Below are positions 37,240 through 46,393 of a stretch of DNA of 64,000 nt, piece by piece. The notes beneath the pieces are model-generated. The model did no database searches, was not told the origin of the DNA, and saw only the letters and a list, made by a program, of their open reading frames with translations. Origin of the DNA: Winogradskyella sp. PC-19 (lineage in GTDB: Bacteria; Bacteroidota; Bacteroidia; Flavobacteriales; Flavobacteriaceae); the NCBI RefSeq assembly GCF_002163855.1, contig NZ_CP019332.1:847145-911144 (forward strand), given 5' to 3'. A program made the translations under genes and the position numbers. Position 1 is the stretch's first letter. Every line of letters begins with the position of its first letter.

Positions 37240-38685
37240 ATGAAGAGTTTTAAATTACTAATATTAACAGCAATAGTTACTTTTTCGGCAACAAGTTGTT
37301 TTGAGGATAGAGATGATAATCTTGTTTTTACAAATGATGTTAAAGACTTTATCTGGAAAGGAATGAATGAGTTTTATATATTCGGAGATGATGTGCCAGA
37401 TTTAAGAAACGAAAGATTTGGTATTAACGGTGAAGACAATAGATATGATTCTACTCCAGAATATTTAGATTATTTATCAGGTTTTTCATCACCAGAAACC
37501 ATCTTTGATGCATTAGTGTTTGATGCTGGTAATACTGATAGATTCAGCGTATTATTTCCCGATTTATTTGAAGCATTACAATTATTTGACGGAACAACTG
37601 AAACTAACGGTTTAAGATTTTCTGCTTTTCCTGTCCCTGAAAGTTCTAATGAAGTTTATGCCATAGTACGGTTAGTTTTAAATGGTAGTAATGGCGATTT
37701 AGCAGGAATAGAACGCAACATGTTTATAACTAGTGTTGATGGAATTACACTAACAACAACGAATTTTGCAGATTTATTAACTCAAGATACAGCTACTTTT
37801 GATTTTGCGAATTACAATGATAATGGTACAGAAACTTTAGATGATGATATTATAACACCAAATGGAACAAGTATTACTGCATCTAAATCAACTTTTACTG
37901 ACAACCCTGTTCATCGCGTAGAAGTAATAGAAGAGGACAACGAAACCATTGGATATATTATGTACAATAGTTTTAGAGGTAACTTTGAAACAGAATTAAA
38001 TGAGGCTTTTGCTACCCTAAGTGCTGCTAATGTACAGCATTTAGTATTAGATTTACGATATAATGGTGGTGGAAGTATTTTGACAGCAACTAGACTGGCA
38101 AATATGATAACTGGTCAATTTAATGGGCAGCCATATGCGAACAATATCAATGGCCCTAATCGTCAAAATGAAAACACAACATTCAATTTCACCAATACTA
38201 TTGATGGTGGTGCTACAACAAATAGTCTAGGTTTAGATAAGGTTTATGTACTAACGACCAATGGTTCTGCTTCAGCAAGTGAGCTTACAATTAATAGTCT
38301 AAGACCTTATATTGAAGTTGTACAAATTGGAACCAATACATCTGGAAAAACAACATCAAACCGATTAGTATTTGATTCTCCTGATTTTGGAACGTCTCAA
38401 GTAACATCAGCACACACATATGCCCTTTTTCCATTAACTGGAAATGTATCTAATAGAGATGATGTTTTAGTGCCGTCAACGGGATTAGTACCAAATATAC
38501 TACTTGAAGAATCTAGAACTAATTTTGGGACACTTGGTGACGTCGAAGAACCACTATTAGCAAGGGCAATAGCTGATATTACTGGGTCAGGAAGATTTAC
38601 AAATAATATCAGTCATTCTGGCTTTGAAGAACTAAAATCAAAAAAGTTGGATGAACAATTCGATGGGTATATGTATTTTAAATAA
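37240..38685 (+). CDS. S41-family (C-terminal processing) serine protease lipoprotein
   Basis: A 481-residue lipoprotein (signal ending in ATSC). An N-terminal cap of about 90 residues precedes a PDZ-like section (VRLVLNGSNGDLAGIERNMFITSVDG) and an S41 peptidase core. The core has the conserved LVLDLRYNGGGS, the catalytic Ser in TTNGSASASELTINSLRP, and the catalytic Lys region TNTSGKTTSNRL. Tail-specific proteases of this type trim or degrade envelope proteins; substrates are unknown. It stands alone with its own terminator. Confidence 0.88.
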   Translation: MKSFKLLILTAIVTFSATSCFEDRDDNLVFTNDVKDFIWKGMNEFYIFGDDVPDLRNERFGINGEDNRYDSTPEYLDYLSGFSSPETIFDALVFDAGNTDRFSVLFPDLFEALQLFDGTTETNGLRFSAFPVPESSNEVYAIVRLVLNGSNGDLAGIERNMFITSVDGITLTTTNFADLLTQDTATFDFANYNDNGTETLDDDIITPNGTSITASKSTFTDNPVHRVEVIEEDNETIGYIMYNSFRGNFETELNEAFATLSAANVQHLVLDLRYNGGGSILTATRLANMITGQFNGQPYANNINGPNRQNENTTFNFTNTIDGGATTNSLGLDKVYVLTTNGSASASELTINSLRPYIEVVQIGTNTSGKTTSNRLVFDSPDFGTSQVTSAHTYALFPLTGNVSNRDDVLVPSTGLVPNILLEESRTNFGTLGDVEEPLLARAIADITGSGRFTNNISHSGFEELKSKKLDEQFDGYMYFK

Positions 38686-38690
38686 AAAGA

Positions 38691-38721
38691 AAAAGCCACT
38701 TCTGTTGAAGTGGCTTTTTTT
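38691..38721. terminator. Bidirectional intrinsic terminator
   Basis: AGCCACTTC-TGTT-GAAGTGGCT with A-tract on the left and T9 on the right, between the S41 protease gene and convergent btuB. Confidence 0.9.
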
Positions 38722-38738
38722 TTCTTATAAATAATCTT

Positions 38739-40610
38739 CTAAAACTTAAGATTAAGTCCTAAACTTGCATTTCTTCCTAAAGTTGTAAATCCTAAAATTT
38801 CTGAATAATCTTCATTAAACACGTTATTTACGGATGCAAAAACTTTCAATTTATTATTTTCTAGTAACTTATGACTAAAGTATAAGTTGATTAAAGAATA
38901 AGCTTCTAAATCTACATTTGAAAAAGTTGCAAAATCTGTATCCTGTCTTTTGCCTACATATTGGGCATCAATAGATGCAAAAGTTTTTGGAGAAAAATCA
39001 TAACCTAAACTAGCATTTGCACGATGTTTTGGCAAACGAATACGTGTGCCATCTTTTAGTTCTGTAAATGTATAATTTGCAGAAATTGATAAATCTTTTA
39101 TGATATTAAATTCTGTCTCAATTTCTACACCTTGAACTGTGGCGTCAGTAATTGCATTCTCATAACCGTTTGAACCAAATAGTATTGTATTCTCCTCATC
39201 TCTGTTAAAGTACACAGTACTAATTCTAAAACCTTTTTTAGTATTAAATTCAAAACCACCTTCAATAGTCAAGTTTTCTTCTGGTTCTAAGTTAGGATTA
39301 GGTCCAAAAAAACCAAATAACTGTGATAGGTTTGGTGCTATAAAAGATGTAGCATAAGAACCAAAAACTTTAGCGTAACCTTCATTTACTGTTACCTTAT
39401 AAGACGGATTAATATTATACACAAACTGAGACCCATATTCGCTATGGTTATTTAAACGTCCTCCAATATTAACTGTTAGTCCTAAGTCAGTAACATAAAC
39501 CACATTTGCGTAAGGATCAGTATTTGTAAAACTTTCCTCAACAGCAAACAAACTTTTATAATCACCATAATTAATACCTACAATAGTGTATATATTTTCG
39601 TTAAATGTGTATTTATTAAAAGCATCAAGGACAAAACTTTCTGCCTCGTTTACAGACCCAAAAGCAGAAATAGTTTCTCTTTCAATATCCGTATAGGCAG
39701 CACTAACTTGCACACTACCATTCTTATAAGTGAATTTTGGAGCTAAGCCTACTCGCTTCTGTTTTGAAGTAAATTGGTCATTAGTGTCTGCAAATGTAAA
39801 AGCTGGTGCAGGAAAACCATCAATATCTGTTTTAAACCTATCTATACTTCCGTGAGCAGTTACACTGAAACTATCTGAAAATTCATAGCCTAATTTCAAA
39901 TTCACGTTATATCTAGAAAATGGGTCAGCTTCAGGATTATCAGATTCTGCAGCGGACAAACCTTCTGCAAACTGATTGCCAAAACTAGCTACATATGTAA
40001 AGTCATTTAATGTTCCATTTACGGTAACATTATTTGTAAACTGTTCGGCTCTATAATCATTTTCATCTTGCGACTGATTAGTACCTACTACAGATAGAAA
40101 ACTTGCTGAAATAGCTTTTTTAGAAGACTTCTTAGTTGTAATGTTAATTACAGCAGTAGCAGCTGAGTTACCGTATAGCGTGCTCGACGCACCTTTTACA
40201 ATCTCAACACTCTCAATAGTATTTAAGTCCAAAAGACGTAAATCGAATTCATTATTAACCAAAGATGGGTCATTTACCTGTATACCATCAATAAGTACCA
40301 AAACCTGTCGATTATTTCCACCACGAACAAAATACCCAAGATTTTGTCCTGCTACACTTCGCGTTCCATTAATTTCGAAACCACTTTTACTATTAATCAA
40401 TTGCGCTAAAGTGCGTCCTTGATTATTTTCAATCTCTTTTCTAGAAATTTTAATAACTGTCTTACCAGAATTTTCTCGTTTAATTGCAAATCGTGTGTCG
40501 GTGACGACCACTTCTTCCAATTTTTCGACTTTTGTTGAATCTTGCGTTTGCGCAAATCCAAGATTTAGCATGCCAATAGATAGCATACCTAACCATTTCA
40601 TTTTTTTCAT
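38739..40610 (-). CDS. btuB: TonB-dependent outer-membrane receptor for cobalamin
   Basis: A 623-residue outer-membrane receptor. The signal ends in NLGFAQ. A TonB box-like region and plug follow (VEKLEEVVVTDTRFAIKREN, TLAQLINSKSGFEINGTRSV, IDGIQVNDPS, VEIVKGASSTLYGNSAA), then a 22-strand-type barrel with aromatic ends (final residues SLGLNLKF). The moderate length and the cobalamin riboswitch in its leader identify the substrate as a corrinoid. It imports vitamin B12 using TonB energy and hands it to BtuF, encoded on the divergent strand. Either ATG at 40610 or ATG at 40601 could be used. Confidence 0.94.
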   Translation of the reverse strand: MKKMKWLGMLSIGMLNLGFAQTQDSTKVEKLEEVVVTDTRFAIKRENSGKTVIKISRKEIENNQGRTLAQLINSKSGFEINGTRSVAGQNLGYFVRGGNNRQVLVLIDGIQVNDPSLVNNEFDLRLLDLNTIESVEIVKGASSTLYGNSAATAVINITTKKSSKKAISASFLSVVGTNQSQDENDYRAEQFTNNVTVNGTLNDFTYVASFGNQFAEGLSAAESDNPEADPFSRYNVNLKLGYEFSDSFSVTAHGSIDRFKTDIDGFPAPAFTFADTNDQFTSKQKRVGLAPKFTYKNGSVQVSAAYTDIERETISAFGSVNEAESFVLDAFNKYTFNENIYTIVGINYGDYKSLFAVEESFTNTDPYANVVYVTDLGLTVNIGGRLNNHSEYGSQFVYNINPSYKVTVNEGYAKVFGSYATSFIAPNLSQLFGFFGPNPNLEPEENLTIEGGFEFNTKKGFRISTVYFNRDEENTILFGSNGYENAITDATVQGVEIETEFNIIKDLSISANYTFTELKDGTRIRLPKHRANASLGYDFSPKTFASIDAQYVGKRQDTDFATFSNVDLEAYSLINLYFSHKLLENNKLKVFASVNNVFNEDYSEILGFTTLGRNASLGLNLKF

Positions 40611-40687
40611 TTAAAATTTAATTACTCGAGAACATACAGCGAACTATACGTAAACTTTTATCCCGAAAGTTGTACTTCTATGTTGAA

Positions 40688-40872
40688 ATTGGCAGGTCTC
40701 CTGACTTGCGTCTTGTTGTTTGTCTTCCCATTTCTAAAATTTGAAACAGTGACTTTGAAGGTAACAACAAGCTTTATAGCTTACAGTTGCGGGAACAGTT
40801 CTGGATTTTAACCAGATTCCCTTTTAATCGAAACATAAATAGTTTATGAATCGAACCAGATTTCGGTGCGAA
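40688..40872 (-). promoter_or_regulatory. Cobalamin (AdoCbl) riboswitch
   Basis: On the minus strand the leader of btuB carries the B12 box AAGTCAGGAGACCTGCC (40707-40691) with the preceding conserved GGGAAGAC and GTCACTG elements, plus the 5' segment GCACCGAAATCTGGTT. This is a full-length aptamer by eye. It ends about 78 bp before the btuB ATG, so binding of adenosylcobalamin should shut off expression by termination or by masking the start. Confidence 0.93.
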
Positions 40873-40918
40873 ATTAAACAATTGCTTTAATGTGTTCTAT
40901 TAAAAGTCTAAATAATAT

Positions 40919-40926
40919 TACTTTTG
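40919..40926 (+). promoter_or_regulatory. -7 promoter element of the btuFCD operon
   Basis: TACTTTTG fits TAnnTTTG and ends 16 bp before the TTG start of btuF. It lies outside the riboswitch. Confidence 0.45.
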
Positions 40927-40942
40927 AAAGAAAACTAAACCT

Positions 40943-42085
40943 TTGAAATTTTATAAATACATATTCCTATTTCTAGTTTTCGTCGCTTGTAAAAATGATA
41001 AGAAAGAAGAATTACTTCCTTTTTCAGAATCAAAACAACTAGAGCTTAAATATGCAAAAGGTTTTACTGTAGTAGAATATGAAGATTACATAATTCTAAC
41101 CATCTCAAAACCTTGGCCAAAATCTGAGAAAGAGTATACATACTTACTTGCTTCTTCTGAACAATTATCGAAGATGACATTCCCAAAAGATGCTTATGAT
41201 GGCGTTATAACAAATACTTTAGAAAGAATAGTTGTGACATCAACAACAAACATTCCATCATTAGAGCTTCTAGGTGTCGAAAAAAGTTTAGTAGGTTTTC
41301 CCGGTACAGACTATATTTCATCTGACAAAACAAGGCAACTTATAAATAATGGTTCTGTAAGAGAACTAGGAAAAAATGAAGGTATAAACACCGAAGTATT
41401 AATAGAACTAAATCCAGACGTAGTTGTAGGTTTTGGCATTGATGGTGTTAATAAAACCTTCGAAACAATAAAAAGAGCAAACGTACCTGTAATTTATAAC
41501 GGTGATTGGGTAGAGTCATCGGCACTAGCAAAAGCTGAATGGATCAAGTTTTTTGGTGTATTGTATAATAAAGAACAAGAAGCAGATTCTATTTTCAATA
41601 CCATAGAGAAAAACTATTTAGAAGCCAAAGCAATTGCTAAGAACGCTAAGACAAAGCCTTCTATTCTGAGTGGTGCAATGACAAAAGACGTATGGCATTT
41701 ACCTAACGGTAATAGTCCAGAAGCTCAGTTTTTAAAAGATGCTAATGTCGATTATATATGGAAAGACACTTCTGGTAATGGAAGTTTATATCTAAGTTTT
41801 GAAGCTGTTCTAGACAAAGCAAAAAATGCTGATATTTGGCTTAGTCCTTCTTACTATTCAAGCTTGAGTCAATTGGAAAAAGCTAATCCACTTTATAATA
41901 ATTTTGAAGCCTTCAAAAATAAATCAGTTTATAGTTTTTCTAATACGACTGGTGTTACTGGTGGTGTATTGTATTATGAATTAGGCACTGCAAGACCTGA
42001 CTTGGTTTTAAAAGACATTATAAAAATTTGTCACCCAGAATTATTAGATTCATACACACCTTATTTTTTCAAACCACTTGAATAA
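40943..42085 (+). CDS. btuF: Cobalamin ABC transporter substrate-binding lipoprotein
   Basis: A 380-residue lipoprotein of the BtuF/FecB (cluster A) type. The signal ends in VFVAC. The two-lobe fold is recognisable from IVVTSTTNIPSLELLGVEKS, VLIELNPDVVVGFGI and the C-terminal TGVTGGVLYYELGTARPDLVLKDI. It captures corrinoid in the periplasm and delivers it to BtuC. The start is TTG at 40943 (TTGAAATTTTAT), the only one giving an intact signal. The btuC gene overlaps its stop by 8 nt. Substrate is inferred from the divergent riboswitch-controlled btuB. Confidence 0.9.
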   Translation: MKFYKYIFLFLVFVACKNDKKEELLPFSESKQLELKYAKGFTVVEYEDYIILTISKPWPKSEKEYTYLLASSEQLSKMTFPKDAYDGVITNTLERIVVTSTTNIPSLELLGVEKSLVGFPGTDYISSDKTRQLINNGSVRELGKNEGINTEVLIELNPDVVVGFGIDGVNKTFETIKRANVPVIYNGDWVESSALAKAEWIKFFGVLYNKEQEADSIFNTIEKNYLEAKAIAKNAKTKPSILSGAMTKDVWHLPNGNSPEAQFLKDANVDYIWKDTSGNGSLYLSFEAVLDKAKNADIWLSPSYYSSLSQLEKANPLYNNFEAFKNKSVYSFSNTTGVTGGVLYYELGTARPDLVLKDIIKICHPELLDSYTPYFFKPLE

Positions 42086-43106
42086 TAGCAAAACATATCG
42101 ATTTCAGTTTCTAATACTAGTTTTTGTATTGGTACTTTGCTTTTTTGTCAACATTAGTTTTGGCTCAGTTAGTATTCCTTTTAAAAGTATTTTTTCTAGT
42201 CTTTTTGGCACCATAGAAAATTCTACTTGGGAAGTTATAGTAACAGATTTCAGGCTTCCAAAAGCTATTACTGCGATTCTAGTAGGTTCTGGTTTGGGAA
42301 TTTCTGGGTTATTAATGCAAACGTTATTTAGAAATCCATTAGCAGGACCTTTTGTTTTAGGTATAAGCTCTGGAGCAAGCTTAGGAGTAGCATTAGTTAT
42401 TTTGGGTTCTGGTTTATTTGGTGGTGTCTTTGCGACAACACTTACAACAAAATGGAGTATTGTTATTGCTGCTAGTTTAGGTAGTTTTATAGTTTTATTA
42501 GCCGTTTTAGCGGTTTCTAGTAAAGTTAGAGACACTATGGCGATATTGATTATTGGATTAATGTTTGGTAGCATTACTGCTGCTGTAGTAAGTGTACTCT
42601 CTTATTTTAGTTCTGCAGAGCAGTTACAACAATATATTTTTTGGGGATTTGGTAGTTTAAGCAACCTATCGTGGAGTGAACTTTTAATATTTTCTGGAAT
42701 TTATTTAATCGGATTGTTACTAAGTATCCTATCAATAAAAGGGTTAAATAGTCTTTTACTAGGTGATAATTACGCGAAAAGTTTAGGTCTTAACTTAAAA
42801 CAAAATCGTCTCGTTATTATAATTGCTACAAGCTTAATTGCTGGTACTATAACAGCATTTGCAGGTCCAATAGCTTTTATAGGCTTGGCAATACCTCATT
42901 TAACTCGACAAATTTTTACGACCTCAAATCATAAAATTCTATTACCAGCTGTATGCTTGTTTGGTGCAATTGTTATGCTTATTTGTGATAGTATAGCTCA
43001 GATTCCAGGTAGTGATTATATATTACCAATAAATGCAATAACAGCTTTGGTTGGTGCACCTGTAGTTATTTGGCTATTGGTAAGACAACGAAAAATGATG
43101 TTTTAA
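42078..43106 (+). CDS. btuC: Cobalamin ABC transporter permease (FecCD family)
   Basis: A 342-residue polytopic permease of the FecCD family with about ten hydrophobic segments. Conserved signatures are FRLPKAITAILVGSGLGISGLLMQTLFRNPLAGP, LGISSGASLGVALV, and ITAFAGPIAFIGLAIPHLTRQI, which contains the loop contacting the ATPase. The start is TTG at 42078, overlapping the btuF stop as TTGAATAA (8 nt), so translation is probably coupled. It forms a dimer in the inner membrane with BtuD. Confidence 0.92.
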   Translation: MNNSKTYRFQFLILVFVLVLCFFVNISFGSVSIPFKSIFSSLFGTIENSTWEVIVTDFRLPKAITAILVGSGLGISGLLMQTLFRNPLAGPFVLGISSGASLGVALVILGSGLFGGVFATTLTTKWSIVIAASLGSFIVLLAVLAVSSKVRDTMAILIIGLMFGSITAAVVSVLSYFSSAEQLQQYIFWGFGSLSNLSWSELLIFSGIYLIGLLLSILSIKGLNSLLLGDNYAKSLGLNLKQNRLVIIIATSLIAGTITAFAGPIAFIGLAIPHLTRQIFTTSNHKILLPAVCLFGAIVMLICDSIAQIPGSDYILPINAITALVGAPVVIWLLVRQRKMMF

Positions 43107-43110
43107 TTTA

Positions 43111-43905
43111 GTGAAAGAAAACAAATCAAATATCATCCTTAAAACTCAAAACCTTTCTATTGGTTACAAAACAAAAAAGAATGAGATTATTGTTGCTTCA
43201 AACATAAATTTTGAATTACATAAAGGTCAACTCATTGGATTGGTTGGCGCCAATGGTATTGGTAAATCAACTTTACTCCGAACACTCATAAAAGTTCAGC
43301 AAAGTTTGTCTGGAACTATTTTTCTAAATGGAAAAGACCTAAAACAATCCACAAATACTGAATTGGCTAAACAGCTAAGTATTGTTTTGACTGAGCAATT
43401 AACCTCTAAAAACTTATCGGTATACGAACTTGTAGCTTTAGGGCGTCATCCTTACACAAACTGGATAGGAAATCTTTCTGACGAAGACACTATCAAAATA
43501 AATGACGCGATTGATTTAGTTAATATTTCCGAACTAAAAGACAAAAAGTGTTTTGAACTCAGTGACGGTCAACTTCAAAAAGCTATGATTACTCGCGCAT
43601 TGGCTCAAGACACAGATATTATCGTTTTAGATGAACCAACTACACATCTGGACATGTATCATAAAGCATATATATTAAAATTATTACAAAGGTTAGCTAA
43701 AGAAACTGGTAAGACCATTCTATTTTCTTCACATGAGATAGATTTGGCGATTCAGCTTTGTGATACAATGATTGTAATGACTGATAAAGACATTATTTGC
43801 AATCAACCTAGTAGTCTTATTGAAAATGGGGTTTTTAATTCGCTATTCCCAAAAGATATGATTGCCTTCGATACCAAAACGGGTAGCTTTAAGATTACTA
43901 AATAG
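43111..43905 (+). CDS. btuD: Cobalamin ABC transporter ATPase
   Basis: A 264-residue ATP-binding cassette with Walker A GANGIGKST, a Q-loop region VLTEQLTS, a signature reading LSDGQLQKAMITRAL (Asp replaces the usual second Gly of LSGGQ, a common variant), Walker B VLDEPTTHLD and the H-loop SSHE. It powers BtuFC import of cobalamin. It begins with GTG at 43111, 4 nt after btuC, and completes an operon whose three genes all use non-ATG starts. Confidence 0.93.
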   Translation: MKENKSNIILKTQNLSIGYKTKKNEIIVASNINFELHKGQLIGLVGANGIGKSTLLRTLIKVQQSLSGTIFLNGKDLKQSTNTELAKQLSIVLTEQLTSKNLSVYELVALGRHPYTNWIGNLSDEDTIKINDAIDLVNISELKDKKCFELSDGQLQKAMITRALAQDTDIIVLDEPTTHLDMYHKAYILKLLQRLAKETGKTILFSSHEIDLAIQLCDTMIVMTDKDIICNQPSSLIENGVFNSLFPKDMIAFDTKTGSFKITK

Positions 43906-43984
43906 CCCTTTTTCATTAGTACGACAAATCAAAAATCTGTTGAAAACTAAAGATGCTTCACTTCACTCTAAATGACAAAAAAAT

Positions 43985-43992
43985 TATCTTTG
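43985..43992 (+). promoter_or_regulatory. -7 promoter element of rmuC
   Basis: TATCTTTG, the same sequence as the SRP RNA -7 element, ending 20 bp before the rmuC ATG. The -33 position reads TTC rather than TTG. Confidence 0.55.
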
Positions 43993-44012
43993 AAGAAACT
44001 CAGATTTAAAAC

Positions 44013-45335
44013 ATGAACGACACGCTTATTCTTTTGATTGCAATTATAATTTCTGCCGGAATTGGTGCTTTTATTGGACTTAAATTTTCACAGCTTAAAA
44101 GTAAAAGTGAACGTAGTACTTTGGAAGAAAGACAACTTCAGCTTAATAATACTATCAATGATTTAAAACAAAATGTTGAAAAGACAGAATCTGAACGTGA
44201 AGAAATTCGTCGTGAAAAGGATTTTTTAAATACCGAATTATCGCGTCGCAATACTGAGTTTGAAAACCTGCAACATCAAAATTTAAAACGTGACGAAGAG
44301 CTTGCCAAACAACAAGAACAGCTAAGAAAAGATTTTGAATTAATGGCATCAAAAATTCTTGAAGAAAAATCTGAAAAGTTTACAACTCAGAATAAAGAAA
44401 ACATAAAAAACATACTCAATCCATTAGAAGAGAAAATAAAAACGTTTGAAAAGAAGGTTGAAGATTCGCAGAAGGAAAGTATAAGTATGCATTCTGCTCT
44501 TAAAGAACAATTACTTGGTCTTAAAGACTTGAATCAGCAAATGGCAAAGGAAGCCACTAACCTAACAAAAGCATTAAAAGGCGATAGTAAAACACAAGGG
44601 AATTGGGGTGAATTAGTTTTAGAACGTGTTTTAGAAAAATCTGGTTTAGAGAAAGACCGTGAATATTTTGTACAACAAAACTTTCAGCGCGAAGATGGCT
44701 CTCGTGTAATGCCGGATGTCGTTTTGCATCTACCTGACTCAAAGAAAATGATTATTGATAGTAAAGTATCACTAACTGATTATGAGCGAATGGTTAATGC
44801 CGAGGACGAGGAAAGAGCTATGTATCTAAAATCTCATGTTAGTTCTATAAAAAAGCATGTGGACCAACTTTCAGCAAAAAACTATCAAGATTTATATGAC
44901 ATAGAATCTCCAGATTTTGTGTTAATGTTTATTCCAATTGAACCAGCTTTTGCCGTAGCTATCAATGAAGATAACTCGCTTTACAACAAAGCTTTTGAGC
45001 AAAATATTGTTATTGTCACACCTTCTACGCTTTTGGCAACATTACGAACAATTGATACGATGTGGAATAACGAGAAACAGCAACAAAATGCTATTGAAAT
45101 TGCAAGACAAGCTGGTGCACTTTACGATAAGTTTGAAGGCTTAGTTACTGACCTAACAGGAGTTGGTAAAAAGATTGACGCTGCTAAAAATGATTATTCT
45201 TCTGCCATGAACAAATTAGTTGAAGGAAAAGGAAATTTAATTTCTCGTGTCGAAAATATCAAGAAAATGGGAGCCAAAGCTAAAAAATCATTACCTGAGA
45301 ATATCATTAAAAGAGCTGAAGAAGATTTTGAATAA
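44013..45335 (+). CDS. rmuC: DNA recombination protein RmuC
   Basis: A 440-residue protein with an N-terminal membrane anchor (residues 4-24), a long coiled coil (about 30-170, rich in Glu, Lys, Gln) and a C-terminal nuclease-like domain of the RmuC family. The domain has conserved GNWGELVLERVLEKSGL, MPDVVLHLPDSKKMIIDSKVSL and FVLMFIPIEPAFAVA. The DSKVS motif resembles PD-(D/E)XK active sites. RmuC limits recombination between inverted repeats; the mechanism is unsettled. The next gene begins within its last codons (TTGAATAA). Confidence 0.93.
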   Translation: MNDTLILLIAIIISAGIGAFIGLKFSQLKSKSERSTLEERQLQLNNTINDLKQNVEKTESEREEIRREKDFLNTELSRRNTEFENLQHQNLKRDEELAKQQEQLRKDFELMASKILEEKSEKFTTQNKENIKNILNPLEEKIKTFEKKVEDSQKESISMHSALKEQLLGLKDLNQQMAKEATNLTKALKGDSKTQGNWGELVLERVLEKSGLEKDREYFVQQNFQREDGSRVMPDVVLHLPDSKKMIIDSKVSLTDYERMVNAEDEERAMYLKSHVSSIKKHVDQLSAKNYQDLYDIESPDFVLMFIPIEPAFAVAINEDNSLYNKAFEQNIVIVTPSTLLATLRTIDTMWNNEKQQQNAIEIARQAGALYDKFEGLVTDLTGVGKKIDAAKNDYSSAMNKLVEGKGNLISRVENIKKMGAKAKKSLPENIIKRAEEDFE

Positions 45336-45594
45336 AAAAACTATTGATACCATTTATAAGTGGACGCTTCGCTTTTACTATATAAGAACCCTTTTAGCTG
45401 GTATTATCTGTATTTGCTTTTCCGTTATTTTAATTATAACAGATTATAAAATTTCAAAAAAAGAAGATTTCAATTTATTTATAATAATTTTTAGTGCAAT
45501 TCTAGGTATTGTTTTTTTATTGATTGGTCTATTTCAAAAAACTGAAACTGAATTTGGAATAAGAAATAAATGGCATGAAAAATACATTGAATAA
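45328..45594 (+). CDS. Small two-TM membrane protein overlapping the rmuC end
   Basis: An 88-residue protein with two hydrophobic helices (about 15-38 and 48-70) and a charged C-terminus (FQKTETEFGIRNKWHEKYIE). The open frame extends 27 codons back into rmuC, but I place the start at TTG 45328, which overlaps the rmuC stop by 8 nt (TTGAATAA), the same junction as btuF-btuC. Function unknown. The thioesterase gene follows after 9 nt. Confidence 0.6.
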   Translation: MNKKTIDTIYKWTLRFYYIRTLLAGIICICFSVILIITDYKISKKEDFNLFIIIFSAILGIVFLLIGLFQKTETEFGIRNKWHEKYIE

Positions 45595-45603
45595 ACAATA
45601 GAT

Positions 45604-46140
45604 ATGCAAAAGACCGTAAAAGAATCTCAAATAGAAATATCTCAACTCATGCTTCCATCTAACACCAATTTTGGTGGCAAAATACATGGTGGTTATATCT
45701 TGAGTCTTATGGACCAGATTGCTTTTAGTTGTGCGACAAAACATTCACGTTCTTATTGTGTAACTGCTTCAGTTGATAAAGTAAATTTTAGAAATTCTAT
45801 TGAAGTTGGTGAGCTAGTAACTATGAAAGCTTCAGTAAACTATGTTGGTAATTCTTCGATGGTCGTCGGTATTAGAGTAGAATCTGAAAATATAAAAACC
45901 GGGAATGTAAAACATTGCAATTCTTCTTATTTTACTATGGTGGCTATTGATGAAGCTGGAAAAACATCAAAAGTACCAGAACTTATTGTACAAACTAAAG
46001 AAGAATTAAAGCGTTTCCTAAAAGCTATAAAACGTATTGAAGCTAGTAAAAATAGACAAGTTGAGTTTTCAGATTCAAATTTTTCAGCTCAAGATTATAT
46101 TGAAGAACTGAAAGACTATCGTGTAGATATTCAACTTTAA
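45604..46140 (+). CDS. Acyl-CoA thioesterase, hotdog fold (YciA/BACH-like)
   Basis: A 178-residue hotdog protein. The motif MLPSNTNFGGKIHGGYILSLMDQIAFSCATKHS contains the Asn-x-x-Gly...GG...Asp arrangement of the YciA/BACH acyl-CoA thioesterases, followed by CVTASVDKVNFRNSIEVGE. The C-terminal 45 residues are charged and helical, longer than in minimal members. It should hydrolyse fatty acyl-CoA in the cytoplasm. It lies 9 nt after the small membrane protein gene and is probably in the rmuC transcript. Confidence 0.88.
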   Translation: MQKTVKESQIEISQLMLPSNTNFGGKIHGGYILSLMDQIAFSCATKHSRSYCVTASVDKVNFRNSIEVGELVTMKASVNYVGNSSMVVGIRVESENIKTGNVKHCNSSYFTMVAIDEAGKTSKVPELIVQTKEELKRFLKAIKRIEASKNRQVEFSDSNFSAQDYIEELKDYRVDIQL

Positions 46141-46150
46141 GTTTGTAAAA

Positions 46151-46312
46151 CTATTTTTTCCATGTACCGCCGTATTTGTAATTAGAATTATTCGGTTTTA
46201 CATCCAATAAACAATTTTTACATACAAAAACCCAAGTTTTTGAGGTGTCGTATTGTACGCGATACATCGTGGAAAACTCTTTCTTACAAACATCACAATA
46301 TTTGATTCTCAT
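46151..46312 (-). CDS. Small CxxC...CxxC protein (probable zinc ribbon)
   Basis: A 53-residue protein on the minus strand, starting at the ATG at 46312 and ending with TAG at 46151-46153. It begins MRIKYCDVCKKEFSTMYR and continues with VFVCKNCLLDVKP, giving two Cys-x-x-Cys pairs 22 residues apart, as in a zinc ribbon, with a YGGTWKK tail. Below the size limit of many gene finders. It is convergent with the thioesterase gene, only 10 bp away. Function unknown, possibly nucleic-acid or protein binding. Confidence 0.7.
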   Translation of the reverse strand: MRIKYCDVCKKEFSTMYRVQYDTSKTWVFVCKNCLLDVKPNNSNYKYGGTWKK

Positions 46313-46333
46313 AACATGAATTAAATTTTAATC

Positions 46334-46372
46334 AAAATAAAAATGACTACCAACATTGATTGATAGTCATTT
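46334..46372 (-). terminator. Intrinsic terminator of the DOMON gene
   Basis: AAATGACTA and TAGTCATTT form a 9-bp stem with a 14-nt loop; on the minus strand a T-rich tract follows. It lies 22 bp after the DOMON protein stop codon. Confidence 0.7.
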
Positions 46373-46393
46373 AATATTATTATGAAATTAGTT

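Noticed and set aside
42104-42574. Long open frame (156 codons) on the minus strand inside btuC
   Set aside because: Antisense of a hydrophobic permease produces long stop-free frames; no start context and btuC itself is unmistakable.
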